Assembly (NCBI GenBank): GCA_000721275.1
Contig: JOFO01000011.1
Span: forward strand, 80,248-144,247
Reading direction: 5' to 3'
Length of the DNA: 64,000 bases
Origin: Microtetraspora glauca
GTDB lineage: Bacteria > Actinomycetota > Actinomycetes > Streptomycetales > Streptomycetaceae
The translations under genes and the position numbers were made by a program. The notes below the pieces were generated by a model. The model was given only the letters and a program-made list of their open reading frames with translations, was not told the origin of the DNA and did not search any database. This document shows positions 1 to 8,336 of the stretch, one piece after another; position 1 is the stretch's first letter, and every line of letters starts with the position of its first letter.

Positions 1-19
1 CCCCCGTCGGGGCCGGGGG

Positions 20-1336
20 TCAGGCCCGTCCCGCGGACTTCTGGGTCTTGCGGGAGACCGAGTCGATGATCACGGCGATGAGCAGCACCGCGCCGGTGAT
101 CATGTACTGGATGGCGTTGGACTCCAGGTTGAGCTGGTTGAGGCCCTGGACGATCGACTGGAGCACCAGGATGCCCAGGAGCGCCGACCAGACCTTGCCC
201 CGGCCGCCGAAGAGCGACGTGCCGCCGATGACGGCCGCGGCGATGCACATCATGAGCTGGTTGCCGCCGCCGAGGGAGCGGTCGGCGCCGCCGGTCGCGG
301 AGGCGAGGAAGAGGCCGCCGATGGCGCCCAGGGTGCCGGAGATCATGAAGACCGAGATGCGGATCCAGGCGACGTTGATGCCGGCCCGGCGGGCCGCCTC
401 GATGCCGCCGCCGACCGCGAAGACCTGCCGGCCGTAGGTGGTGCGGCGCAGCACGAAGTCGGTGACGATCAGGATCACCAGGAAGATCACCAGGGAGAGC
501 GGCAGGCCCTTCTCCTGGTTGAAGCCGTACGCGGCGACCAGCACGAGGGCCGCGAGGACGCCGGTGCGCAGCAGGATCTCGCTGTGCGGGCGGTGCGGCA
601 GCTCGGCGGCCCTGCGGCGGCGGGAGTCGCGCAGCTGGGCGAGGTAGAAGGCGGCGACCACGACGGCGGCGAGGCCGTAGGCGGCGGCGATGTCGGAGAA
701 GTAGTACTTGGTGAGGTCGCCGACGAAGCTGCCGATGGGGGTGGGGATGGTGGACCGCTCGCCCATGACCCACGTCTGGAGGCCGGCCCAGCCGAGGAAC
801 CCGGCCAGGGTGACGACGAAGGCGGGGACGCCGATCTTGGCGAAGACCAGGCCGTGGAAGGCGCCGAGGAGGGTGCCGGAGAGGATGCCGAGGAGGATCG
901 CGAGGGAGTCCGGCATGTCGGTGGCGAGGACGCCCCAGACGGCGCCCGCGAGACCGGCGACGGAGCCGACGGCGAGGTCGATCTCGCCGAGCAGCAGCAC
1001 GAAGACGATGCCGACGGCCATGATGCCGGGGCCGGCCGCGTACAGCGTGATCTGGTCGAGGTTGTACGAGGTGATGAAGTTGCCGGTCAGCGCCTGGAAG
1101 ACGACGCCGATGACGAGGAGGCCGACGACGACGGGGAGGGAGCCGATCTCGCCGGAGCGGATCTTGCGCTTGAACTCGTCGACGTAGCCCTTGAAGCCCT
1201 GCTCGCGGACGAGGAGGCGGGGGTCGACGGCGGGGATCGCGGCGGCGGCCGGGGCCTCGGTGGCGGCGCCGTCGCCGGAGCCGGTGCGCGGCTCGGGGAC
1301 GGGCGCCTGGTCGGTCGCCTCGGGGGTCGTGCTCAC
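20..1336 (-). CDS. xylH: Xylose-type sugar ABC transporter permease
   Basis: Membrane permease of a xylose/ribose-class (CUT2) sugar importer, forming the channel with XylG and fed by XylF. About 438 residues: a Pro/Ala-rich cytoplasmic N-terminus of roughly 70 residues, then about ten hydrophobic segments, including the BPD_transp_2 stretch GEIDLAVGSVAGL and GGTSLFGGRGKVW near the C-terminus. The GTG start at 1336 overlaps the stop of the upstream ATPase gene (GTGA) and has GGAGG just upstream, so translation is coupled. It is the last gene of xylF-xylG-xylH, read right to left. The sugar is inferred from gene order and the adjacent ROK regulator; another pentose is possible. Confidence 0.9.
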   Translation of the reverse strand: MSTTPEATDQAPVPEPRTGSGDGAATEAPAAAAIPAVDPRLLVREQGFKGYVDEFKRKIRSGEIGSLPVVVGLLVIGVVFQALTGNFITSYNLDQITLYAAGPGIMAVGIVFVLLLGEIDLAVGSVAGLAGAVWGVLATDMPDSLAILLGILSGTLLGAFHGLVFAKIGVPAFVVTLAGFLGWAGLQTWVMGERSTIPTPIGSFVGDLTKYYFSDIAAAYGLAAVVVAAFYLAQLRDSRRRRAAELPHRPHSEILLRTGVLAALVLVAAYGFNQEKGLPLSLVIFLVILIVTDFVLRRTTYGRQVFAVGGGIEAARRAGINVAWIRISVFMISGTLGAIGGLFLASATGGADRSLGGGNQLMMCIAAAVIGGTSLFGGRGKVWSALLGILVLQSIVQGLNQLNLESNAIQYMITGAVLLIAVIIDSVSRKTQKSAGRA

Positions 1337-2112
1337 TGGGCTACCTCCGCGGTACGGGCCTGCCGGCGGGTGACGGCGTTGTCGGTGGCGCCGGTGATCG
1401 CGGCGATGATCTCTTCGTGGGTGGTGGTGGCGACCGGGAAGGTGCCGTTGTTGCGGCCGAGGCGCAGGACGGCGACGGTGTCGGCGACCGCCTTCACGTC
1501 GGCCATGTTGTGGCTGATGAGGATGACGCCGAGGCCCTGCTCGCGCAGCCGCTCGACGAGGTCGAGGACCTGGGCGGTCTGCTCGACGCCGAGGGCGGCG
1601 GTGGGCTCGTCCAGGATCACGATCTTGGGGTCGCCGACCAGGGCGCGGGCGATGGCGACGACCTGCCGCTGGCCGCCGGAGAGGGCGGCGACGGGGATGC
1701 GGACGCTGGGGATGCGGATGGAGAGGGTGGACAGGAGGTCCTTGGCGCGCTTCTCCATGGCGACCTCGTCGAGGACGCCGCCCTTCTTCAGCTCCCGGCC
1801 GAGGAAGAGGTTGGCGACGACGTCGAGGTTGTCGCAGAGGGCGAGGTCCTGGTAGACGGTGGCCACGCCGAGGGCCTGCGAGTCCTGCGGGCGGGAGATC
1901 TGGACCGGGCGGCCCTCCCACTCGATGGTGCCCTCGTCGATGGGGTGGACGCCGGCGATCGTCTTGACCAGGGTGGACTTTCCGGCGCCGTTGTCGCCGA
2001 CCAGGGCGACGACTTCGCCGGCGTGGACTTCGAGGTCGACACCGGAGAGGACCTGGACCGCTCCGAATCGCTTGAAGATCCCGCGCAACGCCAGGACAGG
2101 CGTCTGGGACAC
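1333..2112 (-). CDS. xylG: Xylose-type sugar ABC transporter ATP-binding protein
   Basis: Cytoplasmic ATPase energising the xylose-type importer. About 259 residues with one nucleotide-binding domain: Walker A GDNGAGKST near residue 40, signature LSGGQRQVV near 140 and Walker B IVILDEPTAALG. E. coli XylG carries two tandem NBDs; the single-NBD form is common in actinobacterial CUT2 systems. The GTG start at 2112 (VSQTPVLAL) is chosen because GAAGGAG lies about nine bases upstream. The stop overlaps the xylH start. A 245-base gap with stem-loops separates it from xylF. Confidence 0.9.
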   Translation of the reverse strand: MSQTPVLALRGIFKRFGAVQVLSGVDLEVHAGEVVALVGDNGAGKSTLVKTIAGVHPIDEGTIEWEGRPVQISRPQDSQALGVATVYQDLALCDNLDVVANLFLGRELKKGGVLDEVAMEKRAKDLLSTLSIRIPSVRIPVAALSGGQRQVVAIARALVGDPKIVILDEPTAALGVEQTAQVLDLVERLREQGLGVILISHNMADVKAVADTVAVLRLGRNNGTFPVATTTHEEIIAAITGATDNAVTRRQARTAEVAQ

Positions 2113-2194
2113 GTGAACCAACTCCTTCGCCGCCCGTGCGGAGGGCGGCGGCATGTCGCGCCGTGCGGCGCCGAGTTCGAGGGGGGCTGTGCTC

Positions 2195-2239
2195 GTCCGG
2201 CCCCGGCGACAGCGGGGTCTGGGTCGGCCGGGGCCGGAC
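2195..2239 (-). terminator. Stem-loop between xylF and xylG
   Basis: Perfect 13-base inverted repeat, arms GTCCGGCCCCGGC (2195-2207) and GCCGGGGCCGGAC (2227-2239), 19-base loop. A second 8-base stem lies at 2283-2290/2301-2308. The 245-base space between xylF and xylG holds nothing else. There is no T-run, so partial termination or a 3' barrier protecting xylF mRNA is more likely than full termination. Such hairpins commonly let binding-protein genes be expressed above their permeases (inference). Confidence 0.55.
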
Positions 2240-2357
2240 GGGTCGGGGCGGAACCGCGGCTCGGGGCGGGCGGGTTCCGCGTCCCGCCGGGTCTGACGCG
2301 CCGGCGGGCGGGGGCGGGCGGCGCGCGGACGGAAGCCGGAGCGCGGGCCCGAGGGGC

Positions 2358-3422
2358 TTACTTGATGCCCAGCTCGGCGCACTTCGCGGCGAGGTCCGCG
2401 GAGCAGATGTCGGCCGCCGCGTAGATGCCGTCCTTGATCACCGTGGACTGGATGTTGGTCTTGTCGACGACCACCGGGGCGAAGAGCGTGGACTTCACGC
2501 CGTCCGTCTCGCCCTGGGCGCCGAGGTCCTTGCCCTGGAGCAGGTTGACCGCGAACTTGGCGGCCTCGGGCGCCAGCTGGAGCGGCGACTTGTAGATGGT
2601 GAAGGTCTGGGTGCCGGCGACGATCCGCTGGATGCCCGCGACCTCGGCGTCCTGGCCGCCGACCGGGATGCCCTTGATGCCGGCGTTCTCCAGGGAGGTG
2701 ACGATGCCGCCCGCCATGCCGTCGTTGGCGGAGTAGACCGCGCCGATCTTGTCCTTGCCGACGGAGGAGATCGCGGCGGCCATCTTCTCGCCCGCGACCT
2801 TCGGGTCCCACTCGCCGGACGCCTCGTAGGCGATCTTGCCGACCTTGCCGTCGAGGGCGGTGTGGGCGCCCTTCTTGAACAGCGCGGCGTTCGGGTCCTT
2901 CTCGTCGCCGTTGATCATGACGATCTGGGCGGTGGCGGCCTTGGCGCCGAGGGCGGAGAGCAGGGCCTGGCCCTGGAGCTCGCCGACCTTGTTGTTGTCG
3001 TGGCTGACGTACGCGTCCGCGCCCTCGATCGCGCGGTCGTACGCGACGACCTTGACGCCCTTGCCCTGCGCCTCCTTGACCCAGGCGGCGGCCTTGGCGG
3101 AGTCGACCGGGTCGAGCGCGATGACCTTCACGCCGTCGGCGATGAGCTGGTCGAACTGCTGCTTCTGCTTCACCACGTCGGAGACGGCGTTGTTGTAGAC
3201 GACCTCGCAGTCGCCGCAGGCGGCCTTGACGGCCTTCTCGAACTGCGGCTTGTCGAGGGACTCGTACCGCGCGGTCTTGTTCTCCGGGAGGAGCAGACCG
3301 ATCTTGGTCGAGCTGCCCTTGTCCTCCCCGTCACCGCCGCCGGCCTGGCCACAGGCGGAGAGCGCGAGGGCCATCGAGACCGCGGCCGAGCCTATGACGA
3401 CACGACGAGTCATTGCGTTCAT
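2358..3422 (-). CDS. xylF: Xylose-type substrate-binding lipoprotein
   Basis: Extracellular solute-binding protein of the CUT2 importer, a 354-residue Peripla_BP_4 member close to XylF/ChvE. The N-terminus has basic residues (MTRR), a hydrophobic stretch and the lipobox LSAC, so it is a membrane-anchored lipoprotein cut before Cys at about residue 24. Family stretches include IALDPVDS, VVAYDRAI and YSANDGMAGGI. The ATG at 3422 has GGGAGG nine bases upstream; the internal ATG (MTRR) three codons later is an alternative. It is the first gene of the operon, transcribed from the gap after the ROK gene, where two direct repeats form a probable operator. Confidence 0.9.
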   Translation of the reverse strand: MNAMTRRVVIGSAAVSMALALSACGQAGGGDGEDKGSSTKIGLLLPENKTARYESLDKPQFEKAVKAACGDCEVVYNNAVSDVVKQKQQFDQLIADGVKVIALDPVDSAKAAAWVKEAQGKGVKVVAYDRAIEGADAYVSHDNNKVGELQGQALLSALGAKAATAQIVMINGDEKDPNAALFKKGAHTALDGKVGKIAYEASGEWDPKVAGEKMAAAISSVGKDKIGAVYSANDGMAGGIVTSLENAGIKGIPVGGQDAEVAGIQRIVAGTQTFTIYKSPLQLAPEAAKFAVNLLQGKDLGAQGETDGVKSTLFAPVVVDKTNIQSTVIKDGIYAAADICSADLAAKCAELGIK

Positions 3423-3466
3423 GTGGGGTTGCCTCCCTGACGAGGCCGCGACGGTGCGGCCGAGGT

Positions 3467-3510
3467 GTCACGAAGTCAACTCGGCCGCAACACCGTCGTC
3501 AAGAAGTGAA
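3467..3510 (-). promoter_or_regulatory. Two direct repeats, probable Rok7B7 operator of xylFGH
   Basis: On the minus strand TTCACTTCTTGAC (3510-3498) and TTGACTTCGTGAC (3479-3467) are direct repeats matching at 11 of 13 positions, 31 bases apart (about three helical turns). From memory, the Rok7B7 consensus reported in S. coelicolor is TTKAMKHSTTSAV; each copy fits 12 of 13. An imperfect AT-rich inverted repeat, GAAAACTTAAC (3508-3518) against GTTATCGTTTTC (3534-3545), overlaps upstream. Operator role is inferred. Confidence 0.6.
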
Positions 3511-3544
3511 AACTTAACGAGATGACAACGGTGGTTATCGTTTT

Positions 3545-4774
3545 CTAAGTGAAGGCAGGCGCGGAGACCGGCACGCTCGCCGGAAGCGCACTCCCCAACA
3601 GGGTCGAATCGCCCATTTCGCTGAGGACGAGGGCGAGCGCGCCCAGCACCTCCGCCCGGCCGCCCAGCGCCCCCTGGGCCAGCGACAGCTGGCGGGCCGC
3701 GCTGGGGATCGCGTACCGCCCCACCGAGTCCCGGATCGGGGCGAGCACCAGCTCACCGGCCTCGGCGAGGTCGCCGCCGAGCACGACCCGGCTCGGGTTC
3801 AGGAGGTTGCAGAGGTTGGCGACGCCGCTGCCGATGTGGCGCCCCACGTCGGCGACGACCCGCCGGCACCCGGGGTCGCCCTCGCGGGCCAGCTGCACCA
3901 CCCGCTCCATGGTGAGGTCCGGCCCGTGGCTGGGCTGGAGCAGCGGCAGCACGTACCGCGCGGCGGTGAAGGTCTCCAGGCAGCCGCGGTTGCCGCAGCG
4001 GCAGACCGGGCCCGACTCGTCGAGGGTGATGTGGCCGATCTCGCCGGCCGTGCCGCCCGGGCCCCGGTAGACCCGCCCGTCGATCACCAGGCCCGCGCCG
4101 ACGCCGCTCGCCACCTTGATGTACGCCAGGTCCTTGACGCCCCGGCCGCTCCCCCACACCAGCTCGCCGAGCGCGCCGAGGTTGGCGTCGTTGTCGACGT
4201 GCACGGGGACGCCCAGGCGGGCGGACAGCTCCTCGGCCGGGTTGATGCCGCTCCAGCCCGGCAGGATCGACGTCGAGCCGAGCGTGCCCGAGGAGACGTC
4301 GATGGGGCCGGGGACGCCGAGGCCGACGCCGATCACCTTGCCGCGGCCGATGCCGGTGGCCTCGATCAGCCGGTTGACCAGCTGCTCCGCCCGGTCGAAG
4401 CCCTCCGCGGCGGAGGCGTCCACGTCCAGCGGCTCGGCCTCCTCGGCGAGCACCTGGTGGGCGAGGTTGCCGACCGCGACCCGGAGGTGGGTGTGGCCGA
4501 AGTCGACGCCGATGACGATGCCGGCGTCGCCGGAGAGCGAGACGCTGCGGGCCCGCCGGCCGCCCGCCGAGGTCGGCGTGACCTCGACCGTGCCGCCGTC
4601 CTTGAGCTCGCGGACGATGTTGGAGACGGTCGCCGCCGACAGTCCCGTCGCCCGGGCGATCTCCGCCTGGGTCAGCGAACCCGCCATCCGTACGGCCCGC
4701 ACGACCCGCTCCAGATTGGCCCTGTGCAGCGACGTCTGCGACCCCGGAGTCTCCATCGACTCTCTCACTCCCAC
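3545..4774 (-). CDS. rok7B7: ROK-family transcriptional regulator (Rok7B7 type)
   Basis: DNA-binding ROK regulator. An N-terminal winged HTH (LTQAEIARATGLSAATVSNIVREL, in two parts around residues 30-55) precedes an actin-like ROK domain with HVDNDANLGALGE and the zinc motif CRCGNRGCLE. Position and sequence fit S. coelicolor Rok7B7 (SCO6008), known from memory to control xylFGH and to affect carbon catabolite repression and antibiotic production. The GTG at 4774 has GGAG six bases upstream; ATG at 4756 (METPGSQTS, 403 residues) is the other likely start, and ATG at 4789 lacks a ribosome site. It lies between two sugar ABC operons, is codirectional with both, and may sense a sugar or sugar phosphate. 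Confidence 0.88.
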   Translation of the reverse strand: MGVRESMETPGSQTSLHRANLERVVRAVRMAGSLTQAEIARATGLSAATVSNIVRELKDGGTVEVTPTSAGGRRARSVSLSGDAGIVIGVDFGHTHLRVAVGNLAHQVLAEEAEPLDVDASAAEGFDRAEQLVNRLIEATGIGRGKVIGVGLGVPGPIDVSSGTLGSTSILPGWSGINPAEELSARLGVPVHVDNDANLGALGELVWGSGRGVKDLAYIKVASGVGAGLVIDGRVYRGPGGTAGEIGHITLDESGPVCRCGNRGCLETFTAARYVLPLLQPSHGPDLTMERVVQLAREGDPGCRRVVADVGRHIGSGVANLCNLLNPSRVVLGGDLAEAGELVLAPIRDSVGRYAIPSAARQLSLAQGALGGRAEVLGALALVLSEMGDSTLLGSALPASVPVSAPAFT

Positions 4775-4871
4775 CGTTTTCTCCAACATGTGAACTCTAA
4801 GGGGACGCTTTCGCCTTCGCTTCCGTCAAGACCCGGAACACCCCCGCGGGGGCGCGCGGACGCACGCGAAA

Positions 4872-4897
4872 GCCCCCGCACGCGAACGCGCGGGGGC
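4872..4897 (-). terminator. Terminator after ngcG
   Basis: Stem GCCCCCGC (4872-4879) with GCGGGGGC (4890-4897), 10-base loop, followed on the minus strand by TTTCGCG. It sits 18 bases past the ngcG stop and before the ROK gene, so it ends the ngcEFG transcript. Confidence 0.7.
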
Positions 4898-4914
4898 CTG
4901 AGAGCGCTCTGCGG

Positions 4915-5847
4915 CTACTTGACGGCGCCGGCCGTGAGACCGGCCACCACCTGCCGCTGGAAGACGATGTACGCGGCGAGCACCGGCAGCATCGCCATCA
5001 CCAGGCCGGCGAAGAGCCCGGACCAGTCGCCCTTGTAGCCCTGGCTGACGGCGAGCTGCACCAGTCCCTGCGAGAGCACCTTGTTGTCGGGGTTCGTGTT
5101 GAGCACCGTCGGCAGCAGGTACTGGTTCCACTGCCCCAGGAAGTTGAAGATGCCGACGCTGATCAGCCCCGGCCGGGCCATCGGCAGCATCACCTGGAAG
5201 AAGGTGCGGGTGTGCGAGGCGCCGTCGATGAAGGCCGCCTCCGCCACCGAGGTCGGCAGCGTCCGGAAGAACGCCGTCAGGAAGAAGACAGTGAAGGGCA
5301 GCGAGTACGCGATGTAGACCAGGATCAGGCCGTGCAGGGTGTTCAGCAGGGCCATGTTCTGCATCACGTAGAAGAGCGGCACCAGCGCCAGGATGATCGG
5401 GAAGCTCATCCCCCCGATGAAGAGGAAGTAGAGGAACCGGTTCCCCGGGAACTCGAAGCGGGCCAGCACGTACGCCGCCATCGAGCCGAACAGCAGGGTG
5501 CCGGTGAGCGAGCCGCCGACCACCAGGATCGTGTTCAGGAAGTAGTCGCTCATGTGGGCCTGGGTCCAGGCCCTGCCCCAGTTCTCGAAGTGCAGCGCGT
5601 CCGGCAGCGACCACGGCGAGGTGAAGATCGCCCGGTCGGTCTTGAAGGAGGTCATGACCGCCCACAGCAGCGGCATCACCACCATGATCGCCCAGATGAT
5701 CAGGACGCCGTGCGAGAAGACGTTGAGGACGGCGCCCTCGCTCTTCTGCTTCCCGGGGGCCTTGACCTTCCGGACCGCGGGGCCCTCGCCGGCCCGGGGC
5801 AGCGGGATCCGCGCGTCGTCGGTGGGCGGGGTGTCGGTGGTCTTCAT
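4915..5847 (-). CDS. ngcG: Sugar ABC transporter permease, NgcG type
   Basis: Second membrane permease of a CUT1-class oligosaccharide importer. 310 residues: cytoplasmic N-terminal tail of about 40 residues (MKTTDTPPTDD), six predicted membrane segments, and the EAA loop EAAFIDGASHTRTFFQVMLPMARP that contacts the ATPase (written here as two joined halves, EAAFIDGASHT and RTFFQVMLPMARP). The ATG at 5847 shares one base with the ngcF stop (TGATG). No ATPase gene is in the operon; such systems normally use the shared ATPase MsiK (family knowledge). Substrate is inferred from synteny with S. coelicolor SCO6005-6007: N-acetylglucosamine or chito-oligosaccharides. Confidence 0.88.
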   Translation of the reverse strand: MKTTDTPPTDDARIPLPRAGEGPAVRKVKAPGKQKSEGAVLNVFSHGVLIIWAIMVVMPLLWAVMTSFKTDRAIFTSPWSLPDALHFENWGRAWTQAHMSDYFLNTILVVGGSLTGTLLFGSMAAYVLARFEFPGNRFLYFLFIGGMSFPIILALVPLFYVMQNMALLNTLHGLILVYIAYSLPFTVFFLTAFFRTLPTSVAEAAFIDGASHTRTFFQVMLPMARPGLISVGIFNFLGQWNQYLLPTVLNTNPDNKVLSQGLVQLAVSQGYKGDWSGLFAGLVMAMLPVLAAYIVFQRQVVAGLTAGAVK

Positions 5848-6776
5848 CAGAACTCCAGCCGCTCGCGCCGGCCCAGCTTCATCACGACCGCGGCGAAGGC
5901 GAGCGTGACGAGGAGGAGCGCGACGCCGATGGTCGTGGCGTAGGCGGCCTGACCGTCCCGGAACGCCTTCTGGTACACGTACAGCGGCATGACGATGGTC
6001 GAGTAGTCGGGCCCGCCGCCGTTGGGGCCGACGGTCATGATCTGCACGACCGCGAAGGACTCCGCGCCGAGCGCGAGGATGCCCATGTAGATCCACCCCG
6101 ACTGCACGGTGTCCCAGAGCAGCGGCAGCGTGATCCTGAAGAACGTGGTGAAGCGGTTCGCCCCGTCCAGCAGCGCGGCCTCGTAGAAATCGCGCGGAAT
6201 GGACGCCATGCCCGCCGAGAACAGCACCACGAAGAACCCGACGGTGGACCAGACGAGGACCACCATCACGCAGATCAGGGCGAGGTCCGGGTCACCGAGC
6301 CAGTCCGGCTGGACGCTGCCGAGCCCGACCGCCTTCAGCACCGAATTGATCGCCCCGCTGTTCGGGTTGTACGCGAACTGGAAGAGCAGCGCCACGATGA
6401 CGATCGACAGCACCTGCGGGAAGAAATAGACGATCTTGTAGAACGAGGAGCCGCGCACACCCGCGACCGCCGCTCCCTTGCGCCGCCTGCCGCCCACGTT
6501 CAGCATGAACGCCAGGAACAGCGCGAATCCGACCGTCACCAGCGGAAGGACGACGGCGAAGGTCAGACTGTGCTGGAGCGACTTCCAGAAGATCTCGTCC
6601 TCGAACAGCCGCGTGTAGTTGACGAATCCGACGAATCCGAATTCGGGACTGAGTCCCGACCAGTCCGTGAGCGAGTAGTAGATGGACTGGACGAACGGCC
6701 AGATGACGAAGAGCGCGTACAGCGCCAGGGGTGCCGCCAGGAACCCCACGATGAAACGGTACTTGCCGTGCTGCAT
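5847..6776 (-). CDS. ngcF: Sugar ABC transporter permease, NgcF type
   Basis: First membrane permease of the CUT1 importer, 309 residues with six predicted membrane segments and the EAA-loop signature EAALLDGANRFTTFF around residue 215. It begins MQHGKYRFIVGF, and the first membrane segment follows at once. The ATG at 6776 has only AGGA directly adjacent, a weak ribosome site, so translation may depend on the long leader from ngcE. It pairs with NgcG, and the two stop/start codons overlap. Substrate assignment rests on context. Confidence 0.88.
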   Translation of the reverse strand: MQHGKYRFIVGFLAAPLALYALFVIWPFVQSIYYSLTDWSGLSPEFGFVGFVNYTRLFEDEIFWKSLQHSLTFAVVLPLVTVGFALFLAFMLNVGGRRRKGAAVAGVRGSSFYKIVYFFPQVLSIVIVALLFQFAYNPNSGAINSVLKAVGLGSVQPDWLGDPDLALICVMVVLVWSTVGFFVVLFSAGMASIPRDFYEAALLDGANRFTTFFRITLPLLWDTVQSGWIYMGILALGAESFAVVQIMTVGPNGGGPDYSTIVMPLYVYQKAFRDGQAAYATTIGVALLLVTLAFAAVVMKLGRRERLEF

Positions 6777-6832
6777 TCCTAACCGACCCCGATCTCCGGC
6801 GAAGGGCGCGCCGCGGCGCCGCGCGCCGAGGG

Positions 6833-6871
6833 GCCGGGGCCCGCTCCCGGTCGGCGGGAAGGGGCCCCGGC
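6833..6871 (-). terminator. Stem-loop between ngcE and ngcF
   Basis: Perfect 10-base arms GCCGGGGCCC (6833-6842) and GGGCCCCGGC (6862-6871), 19-base loop, filling most of the 102-base ngcE-ngcF gap. No T-run follows. Probably an mRNA-stabilising or partial-termination structure favouring the binding-protein gene, as in the xylF-xylG gap. Confidence 0.5.
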
Positions 6872-6878
6872 ACGGCTG

Positions 6879-8330
6879 TCACTGGTGCTTGTAGTGCTTG
6901 ATGTTCGGGTCCTTGGCCGCCTCGTCGGCGAACTTCTGGATCTTCTTGATGGTCTCGGCCGGGGTGGCGCGGCCGGCCATCATCTCGCCGATGCAGGCGA
7001 CGCCGATCTTCTCCTTCTGGAGGGCCACGTACCAGTCCTGGAGGCGCGGGTTGACCACGTTGGTGCCCGCCTTCTCCAGGGCCGCGACGCCGGACTTGAG
7101 GCCCGGGGAGAGCTCGATGCCGTCGGTGCCGCCGTTGAGCGCGCTGAGCGACTTCACGGACTGCGTGAAGTTCTTGGAGGACGCCTCGCTGAGCATGATG
7201 CGCAGCTGCTCCATCGCGCCCTCGGGGTTCTTCGCCTTCGCCGGGACGATGAAGGGCTCGCCGCCGGCCGCCCAGAGGGTGCCGAACGGCATCTTGTCGG
7301 AGGAGTCCAGGCCGGTCGGGGCGGAGACCGCGAGGCCGAAGTCGGCCGGCATGGTCTTGGCGGCCTCGTTCTCCACCCAGGAGCCGTTGGGGATGAAGAG
7401 CGCCTTGCCCTCGGTCCAGGCGGTCTGCGACTGGATGTGGTCGAGGCCGGGGGTGCCCTGGAGGATGTACCCCTTCTTGTAGAGCTCGTAGTACGCCTCG
7501 AAGCACGCCTTGACGGCGGGGTGCTCCCACGCCTTCGGCTCCAGGTTGTCGATGGCGTCGAGGACCTCGCGCCCGCCGACCTTGCCGATCATCGGGTAGA
7601 GCGAGAAGGGGATGTAGTACGGGTGCTTGCCCGCGTACGTCCAGGGCGCGATGTCCTTCTTCTTGGCCTTCGCGCAGAGGGCCAGCATCTCGTCCCAGGT
7701 CTCGGGGTACTTGGCGTCGAGCGAGTCGAGCGCCTTCTGCGAGTACCACACGCCGTAGACGGTGTAGGCGTAGTTGAGCATCCAGCAGGGCTCGCCGTCG
7801 AACTGGCCCATCTCGATGATGCCGGGGCGCAGGGTGTCGCGGACCTTCTTCGACGGGTCGTCGATCGAGGGCGCGTCCAGCAGGGGGGTGAGGTCGGTGA
7901 GCTGCTTCTGGCCGACGAGGACGCCCATGTCCATCTGCTCGGCGCCGGAGTTGTCGATCAGGTCCGGCGGGTTGCCGCCGTTGAAGCGGGGCTGGAGCTC
8001 GGTGGTGATCTTCTGCGTGGGGGTGAACTTGACCTTCGCCTTGGGGTACGCCTGCTCGTAGAGCTTGATCGCGTCCTTGGCGTACTGCTGGCCGAAACCG
8101 CCGTCGAAGAGGAAGAAATCGAGCTCGGCCGACTCATTGACCCCGAGCGGGTTCTTGTCGGACTTGACGCCCTTCTCGACCTTGCCGTCGTTCTTTCCGC
8201 CGCCGCCGCTGGCGCAGGCGGAAAGGAAGCCCATGGCCGGGACGGAGACCAGACCGAGAGCGGCGGAACGCTTGATCAGATCACGACGGCCGAGGCCGCC
8301 CTCGTTCGACTGGGCGGAGGTGGATCCCAT
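6879..8330 (-). CDS. ngcE: N-acetylglucosamine/chito-oligosaccharide-type binding lipoprotein
   Basis: Extracellular solute-binding protein (SBP_bac_1) of the CUT1 importer, 483 residues. The N-terminus carries a twin-arginine motif (GRRDLIKRSA) and lipobox FLSAC, so it is probably Tat-exported and lipid-anchored. The ATG at 8330 (MGSTSAQS) is chosen because GAGGA lies seven bases upstream; a TTG two codons earlier is the alternative. In S. coelicolor (from memory) NgcE binds N,N'-diacetylchitobiose/GlcNAc; ligand identity here is inferred from synteny. A DasR-like operator overlaps the likely promoter about 150 bases upstream. Confidence 0.87.
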   Translation of the reverse strand: MGSTSAQSNEGGLGRRDLIKRSAALGLVSVPAMGFLSACASGGGGKNDGKVEKGVKSDKNPLGVNESAELDFFLFDGGFGQQYAKDAIKLYEQAYPKAKVKFTPTQKITTELQPRFNGGNPPDLIDNSGAEQMDMGVLVGQKQLTDLTPLLDAPSIDDPSKKVRDTLRPGIIEMGQFDGEPCWMLNYAYTVYGVWYSQKALDSLDAKYPETWDEMLALCAKAKKKDIAPWTYAGKHPYYIPFSLYPMIGKVGGREVLDAIDNLEPKAWEHPAVKACFEAYYELYKKGYILQGTPGLDHIQSQTAWTEGKALFIPNGSWVENEAAKTMPADFGLAVSAPTGLDSSDKMPFGTLWAAGGEPFIVPAKAKNPEGAMEQLRIMLSEASSKNFTQSVKSLSALNGGTDGIELSPGLKSGVAALEKAGTNVVNPRLQDWYVALQKEKIGVACIGEMMAGRATPAETIKKIQKFADEAAKDPNIKHYKHQ

Positions 8331-8336
8331 GCGCAA

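Noticed and set aside
4900..4909. Palindrome AGAGCGCTCT resembling the core of LacI-type (CebR-like) operators
   Set aside because: It lies between the ngcG stop and its terminator, not in a promoter, and the outer bases do not match TGGGAGCGCTCCCA.
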